64,000 bases of DNA from Oerskovia paurometabola (GTDB lineage: Bacteria; Actinomycetota; Actinomycetes; Actinomycetales; Cellulomonadaceae): positions 186,001 through 250,000 of the forward strand of contig NZ_JAFBBV010000001.1 in assembly GCF_016907365.1 (NCBI RefSeq), given 5' to 3'. Position 1 is the first letter of the stretch, and each line of letters opens with the position of its first letter. The translations under genes were made by a program, and so were the position numbers. A model generated the notes under the pieces. That model did no database searches. It was not told where the DNA came from and saw nothing but the letters and a program-made list of their open reading frames with translations. Of this stretch, positions 7,791 to 15,776 are shown in pieces.

Positions 7791-9578
7791 TTAGGAGTCC
7801 TTCGATGTCGTCGGGGCCGGGGACCCAGAGGGACCCGGCACAGTACTGAGCATCATCCCATCGTCGGACGCCAGGTCCGGGGACGAATGCAACGATCTGG
7901 TCACGTTAGGCGCGGAAGATGCCCCTTCGGAGCGCTCGTCGCCGCCTCCCACGAGGGTCGCGACGAGCACGACGAGCAGGAGCCCGAGGAGCGCGAGGAG
8001 CGGCCACGAGAACCCCTTGGCGAATCCGCCGATCCGCTGCCCGGTCGTGGTCGAGGTCCTGACGGGCGGCGCGTCCTGGGACGCGCGCCGACGCTCCGCG
8101 CGCGTGACACCTGCGGTGGCCGCCCGGGGGGAGCCTGCCTGCGCCGAGGTGCGCGACGTCGTCGGGCCGGACTCTGCGCGGCGCGGGCGCGCAGCCGACG
8201 CACCACCGTGCATCTCCCGGCGCGGCGGGTACGAGCGTGGCGTGTCCGCGGGCGGGTCCGCCGCGGCGGGTGCCGAGGCGCCGGGTGCCGAGGCGCGCTC
8301 CCACGGGAGCGCGGTCGGCTCGGCCGGTCCGGGTACGGGAGGTGCGGGCGGAGGCGGCGGCGGAGGGGGGAAGGCCTGGCCGTCGAAGACAGGGGTGCTC
8401 GACGACGTCGCGGGCGCCGCGGGTGCAGCCGCCGCCGAGGCCGCGGACGGCGCGGAGAGGGCCGAGTGGCCCGAGTACCCGGACTGGGCCGAGTAGCCGG
8501 TCTGTGCCGACAGACCCGCCTGTGCCGCGGATGCCGCCGATGCTGAGGGTGCCGAGGGGGCCGAGTGCGCCGACCGGGCGGGGTCCTGCAGGCGCGGCGA
8601 CGAGATCGTGGGCAGAGGACGCGAGCGCAGCTCCTCGGGGATCTCGAGCGGCGTGGGAGAGCTCGGGGGCGGGGACGCGCCGTGGCGGGCCGGCTGCGCG
8701 CGGCGCGAGCGGCGCGACGGGCCGCCCGCACGAGCGGTCGCCCCCCACGGGTCGCGGGCGATGGTCTCCACGAGGTCGTCGAGGGTCTGGGCGAGCGCCG
8801 AGGCCGGCATGGGGCGCGCCTTGGGGTCCTTCGCGAGCATCGCGTAGATGAGGGAGGCGAGCGACGGGTGCACGTGCGCGGGCAGCGGCGGCACCTTCTC
8901 GTTGACGTGCGCCACCGCGATGTCCACGGGCGTCGACCCCGTGAACGGCCTGTTCCCGGCCACGGACTCGTACGCCACGATCCCCAGCGCGTACACGTCG
9001 GAGGCTCCCGTCGCGGCCTGGCCGATCGCCTGCTCGGGAGACAGGTACTGGGCCGTGCCCATGACCATGCCCGTCGCGGTCATGGGGACCTGGTTCGCCG
9101 CGAGCGAGACGCCGAAGTCGGTGATCTTCACGATCCCGCGAGGCTCGAGCAGGATGTTGCCCGGCTTGACGTCGCGGTGCACCACGCCCGCGACGTGCGC
9201 GGCGTGCAGGGCGCGTGCGGTCTGCGCCAGGATGGGCAGCAGCTTGGACGGCATCAGGACGGGCTCGCGCTCCAGGAGGTCCGCCATGGGCTCGCCCATG
9301 ACGAGCTCCATGACCAGGTACCCCGACTGGTTCTGCTCGCCGTAGTCGTACATCTGGGCGATGTTCGGGTGGGACAGGGCGGCGCTGTTGCGCGCCTCGG
9401 TGCGCAGGCGCTCCAGGAAGTCCTCGTTGCCCGCGTACTCCTCGCGCAGGAGCTTGACGGCGACCTCGCGCCCGAGCGCGCGGTCGTTCGCGACCCACAC
9501 CTCCCCCATGCCGCCGATCGCGATGCGGCGGACGAGGCGGTAGCGGTCGCCCAGGGCTAGCCCCTCGACAGGTCTCAC
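7791..9578 (-). CDS. pknA: Ser/Thr protein kinase PknA
   Basis: This 595-residue transmembrane kinase acts with PknB on division and peptidoglycan enzymes. The kinase domain spans about residues 8-280, with AVKLL, HRDVKPGN, ITDFGVS and the GTAQYLSPEQA block intact. A long low-complexity linker contains Ser-Ala-Gly-Tyr repeats (SAQTGYSAQSGYSGHSALSA) and an eight-proline run. One membrane helix (WPLLALLGLLLVVLVATLVG) and a short external tail follow. The start is GTG at 9576-9578, overlapping the pbpA stop by four bases. Longer upstream readings run through pbpA in another frame and are artefacts. The linker length and tyrosines are unusual against mycobacterial PknA. Confidence 0.94.
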   Translation of the reverse strand: MRPVEGLALGDRYRLVRRIAIGGMGEVWVANDRALGREVAVKLLREEYAGNEDFLERLRTEARNSAALSHPNIAQMYDYGEQNQSGYLVMELVMGEPMADLLEREPVLMPSKLLPILAQTARALHAAHVAGVVHRDVKPGNILLEPRGIVKITDFGVSLAANQVPMTATGMVMGTAQYLSPEQAIGQAATGASDVYALGIVAYESVAGNRPFTGSTPVDIAVAHVNEKVPPLPAHVHPSLASLIYAMLAKDPKARPMPASALAQTLDDLVETIARDPWGATARAGGPSRRSRRAQPARHGASPPPSSPTPLEIPEELRSRPLPTISSPRLQDPARSAHSAPSAPSASAASAAQAGLSAQTGYSAQSGYSGHSALSAPSAASAAAAPAAPATSSSTPVFDGQAFPPPPPPPPAPPVPGPAEPTALPWERASAPGASAPAAADPPADTPRSYPPRREMHGGASAARPRRAESGPTTSRTSAQAGSPRAATAGVTRAERRRASQDAPPVRTSTTTGQRIGGFAKGFSWPLLALLGLLLVVLVATLVGGGDERSEGASSAPNVTRSLHSSPDLASDDGMMLSTVPGPSGSPAPTTSKDS

Positions 9579-11038
9579 TTGTTCAACACCGCCTCCATCA
9601 CTGCCTTCGCGATGGGGGCGGCCACGGCGCCGCCGGTCGCCTCGTTGCCGCTGTCGCCACCGTTCTCGACGATGACGGCGACGGCGACCTGCGGGTTGTC
9701 GGCGGGTGCGAAGCCCGTGAACCAGGCGTGCGGGGCCGCGCCCGACTGGTGCTCGGCGGTCCCGGTCTTGCCGGCGACCTGGACGCCGCTGATGCGCGCC
9801 GGCTTGCCCGAGCCGTTCTCCACGACGCTGATCATCATCGAGGTGAGCTGCTGCGCGGTGGTCGGCGACACCGAGGTGCGCAGGAGCGACGGCTCGGTCT
9901 GCTCGACGACCTCGAGGTCCGCGCCCCGGACCGTCTGCACGGTGTAGGGCGTCATCTGCTTGCCGCCGTTGGCGATCGCGGCCGAGATCATGGCGATCTG
10001 GAGCGGCGTGGCGCGGACGTCGCCCTGTCCGATCGAGGCGCGTGCGAGCTGCCCGCCGTCGTCGGTGACCTCCGCGTCCGGGAAGTGGCTGGCGGTGACC
10101 GTCATGGGGACGGACAGCTTCGAGTCGAAACCGAAGTCCTCGGACTGGGACCGCATCGCGTCCCCGCCGAGGGTGACCCCGAGGTCCGCGAACGCGGTGT
10201 TGCACGAGATGCGCATGGCGTCCGCGAGGGTCTGCTCCCCCGACGGCGAGCACCGGGCCCCACCGAAGTTCTTCATGGCCGCGGTCGAGTTGGGGTACTG
10301 GTACTCGTCGGGGGCCGGGATGACGGTGTCGGGCGTGTACTGGCCCGACTCGAGGGCCGCGGCGGCCGTCACGAGCTTGAAGGTGGACCCCGGCGGGTAC
10401 GTGTTGCCCGCGATGGCGCGGTTCACGAGCGGGTCGCCGTCGGCGTTGATGAGCGACTGGTAGGCCTCGCTCGCGGCCTTGGTGTCGTGGGTCGCGAGGA
10501 CGTTCGGGTCGTAGGACGGCTTGGAGACCATCGCGAGGATCTTGCCCGTCGCCGGCTCGATCGCGACGACCGCACCGCGCTGCTCGCCGAGCGCGTCGTA
10601 GGCGGCCCGCTGGGCCGCGGGGTCGATCGTGAGCTCGACCGACGCCCCCTGGGGCTTCTGTCCGGTGATCAAGCCCTGGAGCCGGTCGATCCACAGCGTG
10701 CTCGCCTGGCCGTTGAGGAACTCGTTCTCCGTGCTCTCGATCGCGGACTTCCCGTTGACGATCGAGAAGTACCCCGTGACGTGCCCGAACACGGGCCCGT
10801 CGGTGTAGGAGCGCTGGTAGCCGTACGGGTCGTCGACCGGGGTCGAGAGCGCGACCGACTCCCCCGCGACGACGATCGGGCCCCGGAAGTTCCCGTACTC
10901 GCGGTACACCTGGCGCTTGTTGCGCGGGTCGTTGTTGAGCGAGTCCGCCTGGACGAACTGGATGTAGGTGGTCGAGACCATGAGCGCCAGGAACATGACG
11001 AGCACGACGGTCGCCACACGGCGCAGGGGGACGTTCAC
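9575..11038 (-). CDS. pbpA: Penicillin-binding protein 2 (transpeptidase) PbpA
   Basis: The 487-residue class B penicillin-binding protein cross-links peptidoglycan with RodA. An N-terminal membrane anchor (residues about 8-30) leads into the dimerisation domain and a transpeptidase domain. All three active-site motifs are present: SxxK at STFK 218-221, SxN at SCN 278-280, and KTGTAEHQ near 425. The GTG start (11036-11038) overlaps the rodA stop by four bases, and its own stop overlaps the pknA start, so translation is coupled throughout. Position and size match Rv0016c pbpA. Confidence 0.96.
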   Translation of the reverse strand: MNVPLRRVATVVLVMFLALMVSTTYIQFVQADSLNNDPRNKRQVYREYGNFRGPIVVAGESVALSTPVDDPYGYQRSYTDGPVFGHVTGYFSIVNGKSAIESTENEFLNGQASTLWIDRLQGLITGQKPQGASVELTIDPAAQRAAYDALGEQRGAVVAIEPATGKILAMVSKPSYDPNVLATHDTKAASEAYQSLINADGDPLVNRAIAGNTYPPGSTFKLVTAAAALESGQYTPDTVIPAPDEYQYPNSTAAMKNFGGARCSPSGEQTLADAMRISCNTAFADLGVTLGGDAMRSQSEDFGFDSKLSVPMTVTASHFPDAEVTDDGGQLARASIGQGDVRATPLQIAMISAAIANGGKQMTPYTVQTVRGADLEVVEQTEPSLLRTSVSPTTAQQLTSMMISVVENGSGKPARISGVQVAGKTGTAEHQSGAAPHAWFTGFAPADNPQVAVAVIVENGGDSGNEATGGAVAAPIAKAVMEAVLNK

Positions 11039-12642
11039 AGGTTCTTCCGCTCGGTGTCGTCGATGATCTCGGTCGCCCCGGTCATCGTGTCACCACCGGC
11101 CTCGGAGAGGTCGGTGCGCACGACCTGCGTGGGCAGGTCCTGGGAGTGGCCGCCACGCGACGGCCCGACGACGGCGCTCGCCTCGCCCGCCTCGACGGCC
11201 TCCTGGGAGCCAGCACCCACCGCGACGGGCTGGCTGCCCGTGCTCGGACCCGTCGCTGCCTGCGAGGGCGCGACCTGGCCCCGCACCGGCAGGGACGACG
11301 GCCGGCGGGCGTTGTCGGAGATCCGCAGCAGGAGACCGATCACGAGCCAGTTCGCGAGCAGCGACGAACCGCCCTGCGCGACGAACGGCATGGTCAGGCC
11401 CGTGAGCGGGATGATGCGGGTGATCCCGCCGATCACCACGAAGAGCTGCCACGCCATGACGAAGGCGAGACCGCCCGCGAGGAGCTTGCCGAACCCGTCG
11501 CGGACGCCGATCGCGGTCCGCAGGCCGCGCTCGACCAGCACGAGGTACATGACGAGGATCGCGAGCAGGCCCGCGAGCCCGAGCTCCTCGCCGAGCGAGG
11601 TGTAGATGAAGTCCGAGTAGGCGTACGGCACGAGGCGTGGATAGCCCTGTCCCCAGCCGGTACCGGTCAGGCCCCCGTTCGCGAGCCCGAACATCCCGCC
11701 CACGAGCTGGCCCGAGCCCCCCGGGTCACGGCCGAAGATCTCCGGGGCCAGCGGGTTGAGCCACACGTCGACCCGCGCCTGGACGTGGGGGAACACCGAG
11801 GCGGCGACGACGGCGCCCACCGCGAACATGCTCAAGCCGATCGCGACCCAGCTGAAGCGCTCGGTCGCGATGTACAGCATGGCGACGAACAGCCCGAAGA
11901 ACAGGAGCGAGGTCCCCAGGTCGCGCTCGAAGATGAGGACCGCGAGCGAGGCGGCCCACACGATGACGAGCGGGCCGAGGTCCCGCAGGCGCGGGAGCTG
12001 GAGGCCGAGGATCTTGGGGCCGGCGAGCGCGAGCGTGTCCCGGTTGGTCACGAGGTAGCCCGCGAAGAAGATCGCGAAGGCGATCTTGGCGAACTCGGCC
12101 GGCTGGAGCGACATCCCGGCGATGTTCACCCAGATGCGGGCGCCGTTGATGTTGCGGCCGATCACCGGGAGCAGGGGCATGACGACGAGCACCAGGCCGA
12201 CGATCATCGCGGTGTACGAGTACCGGCGCAGGGTCCGGTGGTCCTTGAGCAGCCAGACCACGCCGCACGCCGCGACCACGCCGAGCACGGTCCACATGAG
12301 CTGCTTCGACGCCAGGTCCGAGGGAGACCCGACCATCGAGCCGCCGATGGCGATCCGGCCGATCATCGCGAGGCCGATGCCGTTGAGCGCGATCGCGACG
12401 GGCAGGATCACCTGGTCGGCGTAGGGCGCCTTGAGGCGCAGGATCACGTGCCCGCCCAGGGCGAGCGCGACGAGGGTCAGGCTGTACAGGGTGAAGTTGT
12501 CCGGGAGCTTGTCCTGGAGCCCGTACCCGACCGAGGCATAGGAACCGATCCCGATCGCGAGAGCGAGCACGAGCAGGCCCGCCTCGGCTCGTCGGGACGG
12601 GCGCTTCGTGGACGTCGTGGCGTGCGGCTCGACCGTGGCCAT
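11035..12642 (-). CDS. rodA: RodA/FtsW family peptidoglycan polymerase
   Basis: This 535-residue SEDS-family polytopic protein polymerises lipid II into glycan strands, working with PbpA. There are about ten to twelve membrane helices, with the conserved GARIWVNIAGMSLQPAEFAK segment, FERDLGTSLLFFG and the late TGLTMPFVAQGGSSLLANW block. A polar C-terminal tail of about 75 residues is rich in Ser, Gly and Thr and would be cytoplasmic; it could be a substrate of PknA/B. The ATG (12640-12642) overlaps the pstP stop in an ATGA junction. Confidence 0.96.
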   Translation of the reverse strand: MATVEPHATTSTKRPSRRAEAGLLVLALAIGIGSYASVGYGLQDKLPDNFTLYSLTLVALALGGHVILRLKAPYADQVILPVAIALNGIGLAMIGRIAIGGSMVGSPSDLASKQLMWTVLGVVAACGVVWLLKDHRTLRRYSYTAMIVGLVLVVMPLLPVIGRNINGARIWVNIAGMSLQPAEFAKIAFAIFFAGYLVTNRDTLALAGPKILGLQLPRLRDLGPLVIVWAASLAVLIFERDLGTSLLFFGLFVAMLYIATERFSWVAIGLSMFAVGAVVAASVFPHVQARVDVWLNPLAPEIFGRDPGGSGQLVGGMFGLANGGLTGTGWGQGYPRLVPYAYSDFIYTSLGEELGLAGLLAILVMYLVLVERGLRTAIGVRDGFGKLLAGGLAFVMAWQLFVVIGGITRIIPLTGLTMPFVAQGGSSLLANWLVIGLLLRISDNARRPSSLPVRGQVAPSQAATGPSTGSQPVAVGAGSQEAVEAGEASAVVGPSRGGHSQDLPTQVVRTDLSEAGGDTMTGATEIIDDTERKNL

Positions 12643-14069
12643 CAGGGCGCTGCCGGGGGGACGGTGGCGTCCGCGGGCGGGACGGCCGGGTCGACGGGCG
12701 CGGCGGGGTCGACCGGAGCTGCTGGGTCGACCGGCGTCTGGGTCTCGGTGGTCTCGCTGGTCGTGGCCTCGGTGTCCGCCTTGGCGTCGGCGACGAGGCG
12801 GCTCGCGCGCTCGCGCGCGTCGTCGAAGGACGTCGCGCTGATGGTCTCCTGCAGCCGGTCCACGACGTACGGCGGGAGGTCGGCGACCTTGGCGCCCGTG
12901 AGCTCGACCGGGGTCGACAGCGTGAGCGGCCCTGCGCTCGTCGGGACTCCCTGGAAGACGGCGACCTGACCGTCGGCGACACCGACGTAGTACTGCTCCT
13001 GGGTCCAGCGGTACCCGTACAGGGCACCTGCACCGATCACCGCGAGGACGACGACGGTCACGACGGGGGCGATCCAGCGCTTGGTGCGCTTGGCGGGCCG
13101 CACGTCGGCGTCGTCACCAGCCGGGGGCGTGGCACCGTCCGCGTTGTCGGCCGGCGCGTGTTCAGGGTCGGTGGGCTCCTCGCCCGCGGTGTCCTCCTGC
13201 TGGGCAGCGCTCGCCGAGGCGACGAGCGACGCCGCCCGCGCTGCCGGACCGTCCTGGGCAGACGTCGGGCGGTCGCGGTCGATCGCCGCGGAGCCGACGA
13301 CGACCGGTGCCGTCGAGGGACCGGCGCCGTCGGGAAGGGTGTCCAGGTCGACGACGTCGACCACGACGACCGTCACGTTGTCCGTGCTGCCCGCCCGCAG
13401 CGCGAGGTGCAGGAGCCGCTCGGCGCACTCGTCGGTGTCCGGGACCGAGATCAGGGTCTGCTCGAGCGTCTCGAGGCTCACGAACCCCGAGAGTCCGTCC
13501 GAGCACAGCATCCAGCGGTCGCCCGGGCGGGCCTCGCGGACCGACATGTCGGGCGTGAGGTCGACGTCGAAGTCGCCGAGGACCCGCATCACGACGTTGC
13601 GCTGCGGGTGGTACTCGGCTTCCTCCGGGGTGATGCGGCCCGTGTCGACGAGGTGCTGGACGAACGTGTGGTCGGTCGTGACCTGGTTCAGGACGCCGTC
13701 GCGGAGCAGGTACGCGCGGGAGTCGCCGAGGTGCGCCATCGCGAGCGTGTTGCCGCTGCGCAGGAGCGCCGTGACGGTCGTCCCCATGCCCGCGAGCTCG
13801 GGAGTCTGCTCGCTGCGCTCGACCAGGTCGAGGCGGGCGTTGTCGATCGACGACTCCAGGAGGGCGAGAGCCTCGTCGGGACCGTGCGACTCGCCGTCGA
13901 GCGGGGCGAGGGCCGCGACCGCGAGCGAGGAGGCGACGTCACCGCCGGCATGGCCGCCCATCCCGTCGGCCACGACGACCAGGTGCGGACCCGCGTACCC
14001 CGAGTCCTGGTTGTTCGAGCGGACCAGGCCCACGTCGGAGAGGGCGGCGTACTTGAGCGCGATGTTCAT
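12642..14069 (-). CDS. pstP: PP2C-family Ser/Thr phosphatase PstP
   Basis: The 475-residue membrane phosphatase reverses phosphorylation by PknA and PknB. The N-terminal 240 residues hold the PP2C metal-binding motifs: DVGLVRSNNQDS, VVADGMGGHAGG, LCSDGLSGFV and STDNVTVVVVDV. A charged linker and one membrane helix (APVVTVVVLAVIGAGALYGY) follow, with an external domain ending in Pro/Ala-rich repeats of VDPAAP type. The ATG at 14067-14069 follows the fhaB stop by six bases. The repeated VDPAAPVDPAAPVDPAVP tail is a small in-frame tandem repeat. Confidence 0.95.
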   Translation of the reverse strand: MNIALKYAALSDVGLVRSNNQDSGYAGPHLVVVADGMGGHAGGDVASSLAVAALAPLDGESHGPDEALALLESSIDNARLDLVERSEQTPELAGMGTTVTALLRSGNTLAMAHLGDSRAYLLRDGVLNQVTTDHTFVQHLVDTGRITPEEAEYHPQRNVVMRVLGDFDVDLTPDMSVREARPGDRWMLCSDGLSGFVSLETLEQTLISVPDTDECAERLLHLALRAGSTDNVTVVVVDVVDLDTLPDGAGPSTAPVVVGSAAIDRDRPTSAQDGPAARAASLVASASAAQQEDTAGEEPTDPEHAPADNADGATPPAGDDADVRPAKRTKRWIAPVVTVVVLAVIGAGALYGYRWTQEQYYVGVADGQVAVFQGVPTSAGPLTLSTPVELTGAKVADLPPYVVDRLQETISATSFDDARERASRLVADAKADTEATTSETTETQTPVDPAAPVDPAAPVDPAVPPADATVPPAAP

Positions 14070-14075
14070 GGGGCG

Positions 14076-14597
14076 CTACCGCTGCAGCTCGACGATGCTC
14101 TGACCGACTCGTACGCCCACGCCAGGAGGAAGGGGCTCGATACCGGAGATGCGTCGATCGTTGATGTACGTGCCGTTCGTCGAGCCGAGGTCCTCCACGT
14201 ACCAGGCGCCACCCTGGGGGAAGATGCGGGCGTGCCGGGACGACGAGTAGTCGTCGTCGAGGACGAGGGTGCAGCTCGGAGCACGACCCAGCAGGATCGA
14301 CGACGCCGAGAGCGGGATCGTGGTGCCGCGCAAGGGACCGGACGTCACGACGAGCCGTGAGGGTCCGGCCGGGGCCGCGGGCGTCGGAGCCGAGGGGGCC
14401 GCTCCGCGGGAGGGGGCCGCGCCCCGTGCGGGAGCCGCAGCAGCGGCAGGGCGCGCCTCGTGGGTGTTCCGGCCCTTGCGTGCCGTGATCTTGGTGCCGT
14501 ACAGGTCGCGTCGCAGCACACCGATCGCGGCGAACACGAACACCCACAGGAGGACCAGGAATCCCAGCCGCAGCAGGGTGAACGTCAGCTCGGTCAT
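14076..14597 (-). CDS. fhaB: FHA domain protein FhaB/FipA
   Basis: The 173-residue protein has an N-terminal membrane helix (LTFTLLRLGFLVLLWVFVFA), an Ala/Pro-rich linker and a C-terminal forkhead-associated domain that binds phosphothreonine. FHA signatures are GRAPSC, SSRHARI and GSTNGTYIND. In mycobacteria FhaB (FipA) is recruited by PknA and links kinase signalling to FtsZ and FtsQ. I chose ATG 14595-14597, which starts at MTELTF, ten bases after the fhaA stop. An upstream in-frame GTG at 14633 would overlap fhaA and adds residues not typical of the family. Confidence 0.92.
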   Translation of the reverse strand: MTELTFTLLRLGFLVLLWVFVFAAIGVLRRDLYGTKITARKGRNTHEARPAAAAAPARGAAPSRGAAPSAPTPAAPAGPSRLVVTSGPLRGTTIPLSASSILLGRAPSCTLVLDDDYSSSRHARIFPQGGAWYVEDLGSTNGTYINDRRISGIEPLPPGVGVRVGQSIVELQR

Positions 14598-14607
14598 GCG
14601 GAGGGGA

Positions 14608-15312
14608 TCACCAATCCTCGTTGTCGGGCGCACCCGTCCAGAACATGATGCGGGTCCGCCCGATGGTCAGGCTGTTCCCGTCGAGCAGGGTAGCGGCCGG
14701 GACCTGGTGGCCCTCGACGAACAGTCCGTTGGTCGAACCGAGGTCCGTCGCGATCACGCCGTCGGGCGTGACGCGGATCTCGAGGTGGCGTCGCGAGACA
14801 CCCGGGTCGTCGACCACGATGTCGGCTTCCGACCCACGTCCGATGACGGTGACGGGACCCGTGAGCAGGTAACGCTGCCCGTCGATGTCGACCAGGGGGT
14901 GCCGTGCGCTGGGTGCCGAGCTCGTCGCGGGAGCGACGTTCCCCCGCACGCTCGCCGACCGCAGCTGGAAACGCCCCGTGTCCAGGGAGTCGTCCTGCTC
15001 GAACGACACGCTCACCGGGCCGACGAACGCGTAGTGCTGAGAGGCCGCGTGCTCCGTCACGTTGGCCGCGAGCTCGTCGGCGAGCGACTCCGCTCCCCAG
15101 CCCTCGACCTGTGCGTAGTCGTCCGGCGACAGCTCGATGGTGAACTGGTTGGGCACGACCGTCCGGTCGCGGTCCACGACCGCGGCCCGGTCGTCGACCT
15201 CACGACGCAGAGCACTCGCCAGCTCGACGGGCTTGACCTCGCTGCGCCCGACCTTGAAGGCGTTGTTGACGACGCGTTCGACGCCCTTCTCGAAACGATC
15301 CAGGACTCCCAT
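14608..15312 (-). CDS. fhaA: FHA domain protein FhaA (DUF3662 plus FHA)
   Basis: The 234-residue cytoplasmic protein has an N-terminal DUF3662 domain (MGVLDRFEKGVERVVNNAF onwards, about residues 1-125) and a C-terminal FHA domain (IGRGSEADIV, VSRRHLEI, GSTNGLFVEG). FhaA is a PknB substrate that regulates MviN-dependent peptidoglycan synthesis in mycobacteria. The linker between domains is much shorter than in M. tuberculosis FhaA. The ATG at 15310-15312 has a strong GGAGGAGGTGGC site, and this is the first gene of the seven-gene minus-strand operon, so its promoter should lie between 15313 and about 15600. Confidence 0.93.
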   Translation of the reverse strand: MGVLDRFEKGVERVVNNAFKVGRSEVKPVELASALRREVDDRAAVVDRDRTVVPNQFTIELSPDDYAQVEGWGAESLADELAANVTEHAASQHYAFVGPVSVSFEQDDSLDTGRFQLRSASVRGNVAPATSSAPSARHPLVDIDGQRYLLTGPVTVIGRGSEADIVVDDPGVSRRHLEIRVTPDGVIATDLGSTNGLFVEGHQVPAATLLDGNSLTIGRTRIMFWTGAPDNEDW

Positions 15313-15603
15313 GCCACCTCCTCCCTCATCGACGTTCCCTCGACCGGGTACACGGTCCCCGGGCAGACTACCTAGATCGTAACGACCCGGGGCCTCGCCG
15401 GGCCGGTGATCGGCCGAAGTGGACGGGGAGATCAGGGGGAGATCGGGTGCCCCGTGCGTGAGGCGCCTCCCGCAGCGGGGTACTGTTCTCTCTGGTGCAG
15501 CACCGGGCTCGGCCCCGGTGAAGCGCCTGTGGAAGACACTCCGAGGGTGGCCCGACGACCGATGCAGGTCTGGACCGGCTCTCGTGATAATCTTCTGCGG
15601 CAC

Positions 15604-15686
15604 GCGCGAGTGGCGGAATGGCAGACGCGCTAGCTTCAGGTGCTAGTGTCCGAAAGGGCGTGGGGGTTCAAGTCCCCCCTCGCGCA
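15604..15686 (+). tRNA. tRNA-Leu (CAG anticodon)
   Basis: Acceptor GCGCGAG (15604-15610) pairs with CTCGCGC (15679-15685), with A at 15686. It has a class II layout with the variable-arm stem around TGTCCGAAAGGGCG, anticodon stem CTAGC/GCTAG with CAG in the loop, and T-loop TTCAAGT. The 291 bases between fhaA and this tRNA contain no gene I can support. Confidence 0.96.
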
Positions 15687-15698
15687 CGTGATGTACGA

Positions 15699-15727
15699 AA
15701 GGCCCCGGATCATCGATCCGGGGCCTT
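15699..15727. terminator. Terminator after tRNA-Leu and after the MACPF-protease gene
   Basis: A perfect 13-bp stem (15699-15711 with 15715-15727), with A-rich and T-rich flanks, is positioned to stop both converging transcripts. Confidence 0.8.
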
Positions 15728-15776
15728 CGTCGTACCTGGCGGGTTCAGCGACCGCCCTGGCACGTCCGTGCGGGCG

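Noticed and set aside
9579..10694. N-terminal extension of PknA by about 370 residues
   Set aside because: The extension is pbpA read in another frame. The GTG at 9578 overlapping the pbpA stop is the natural start.
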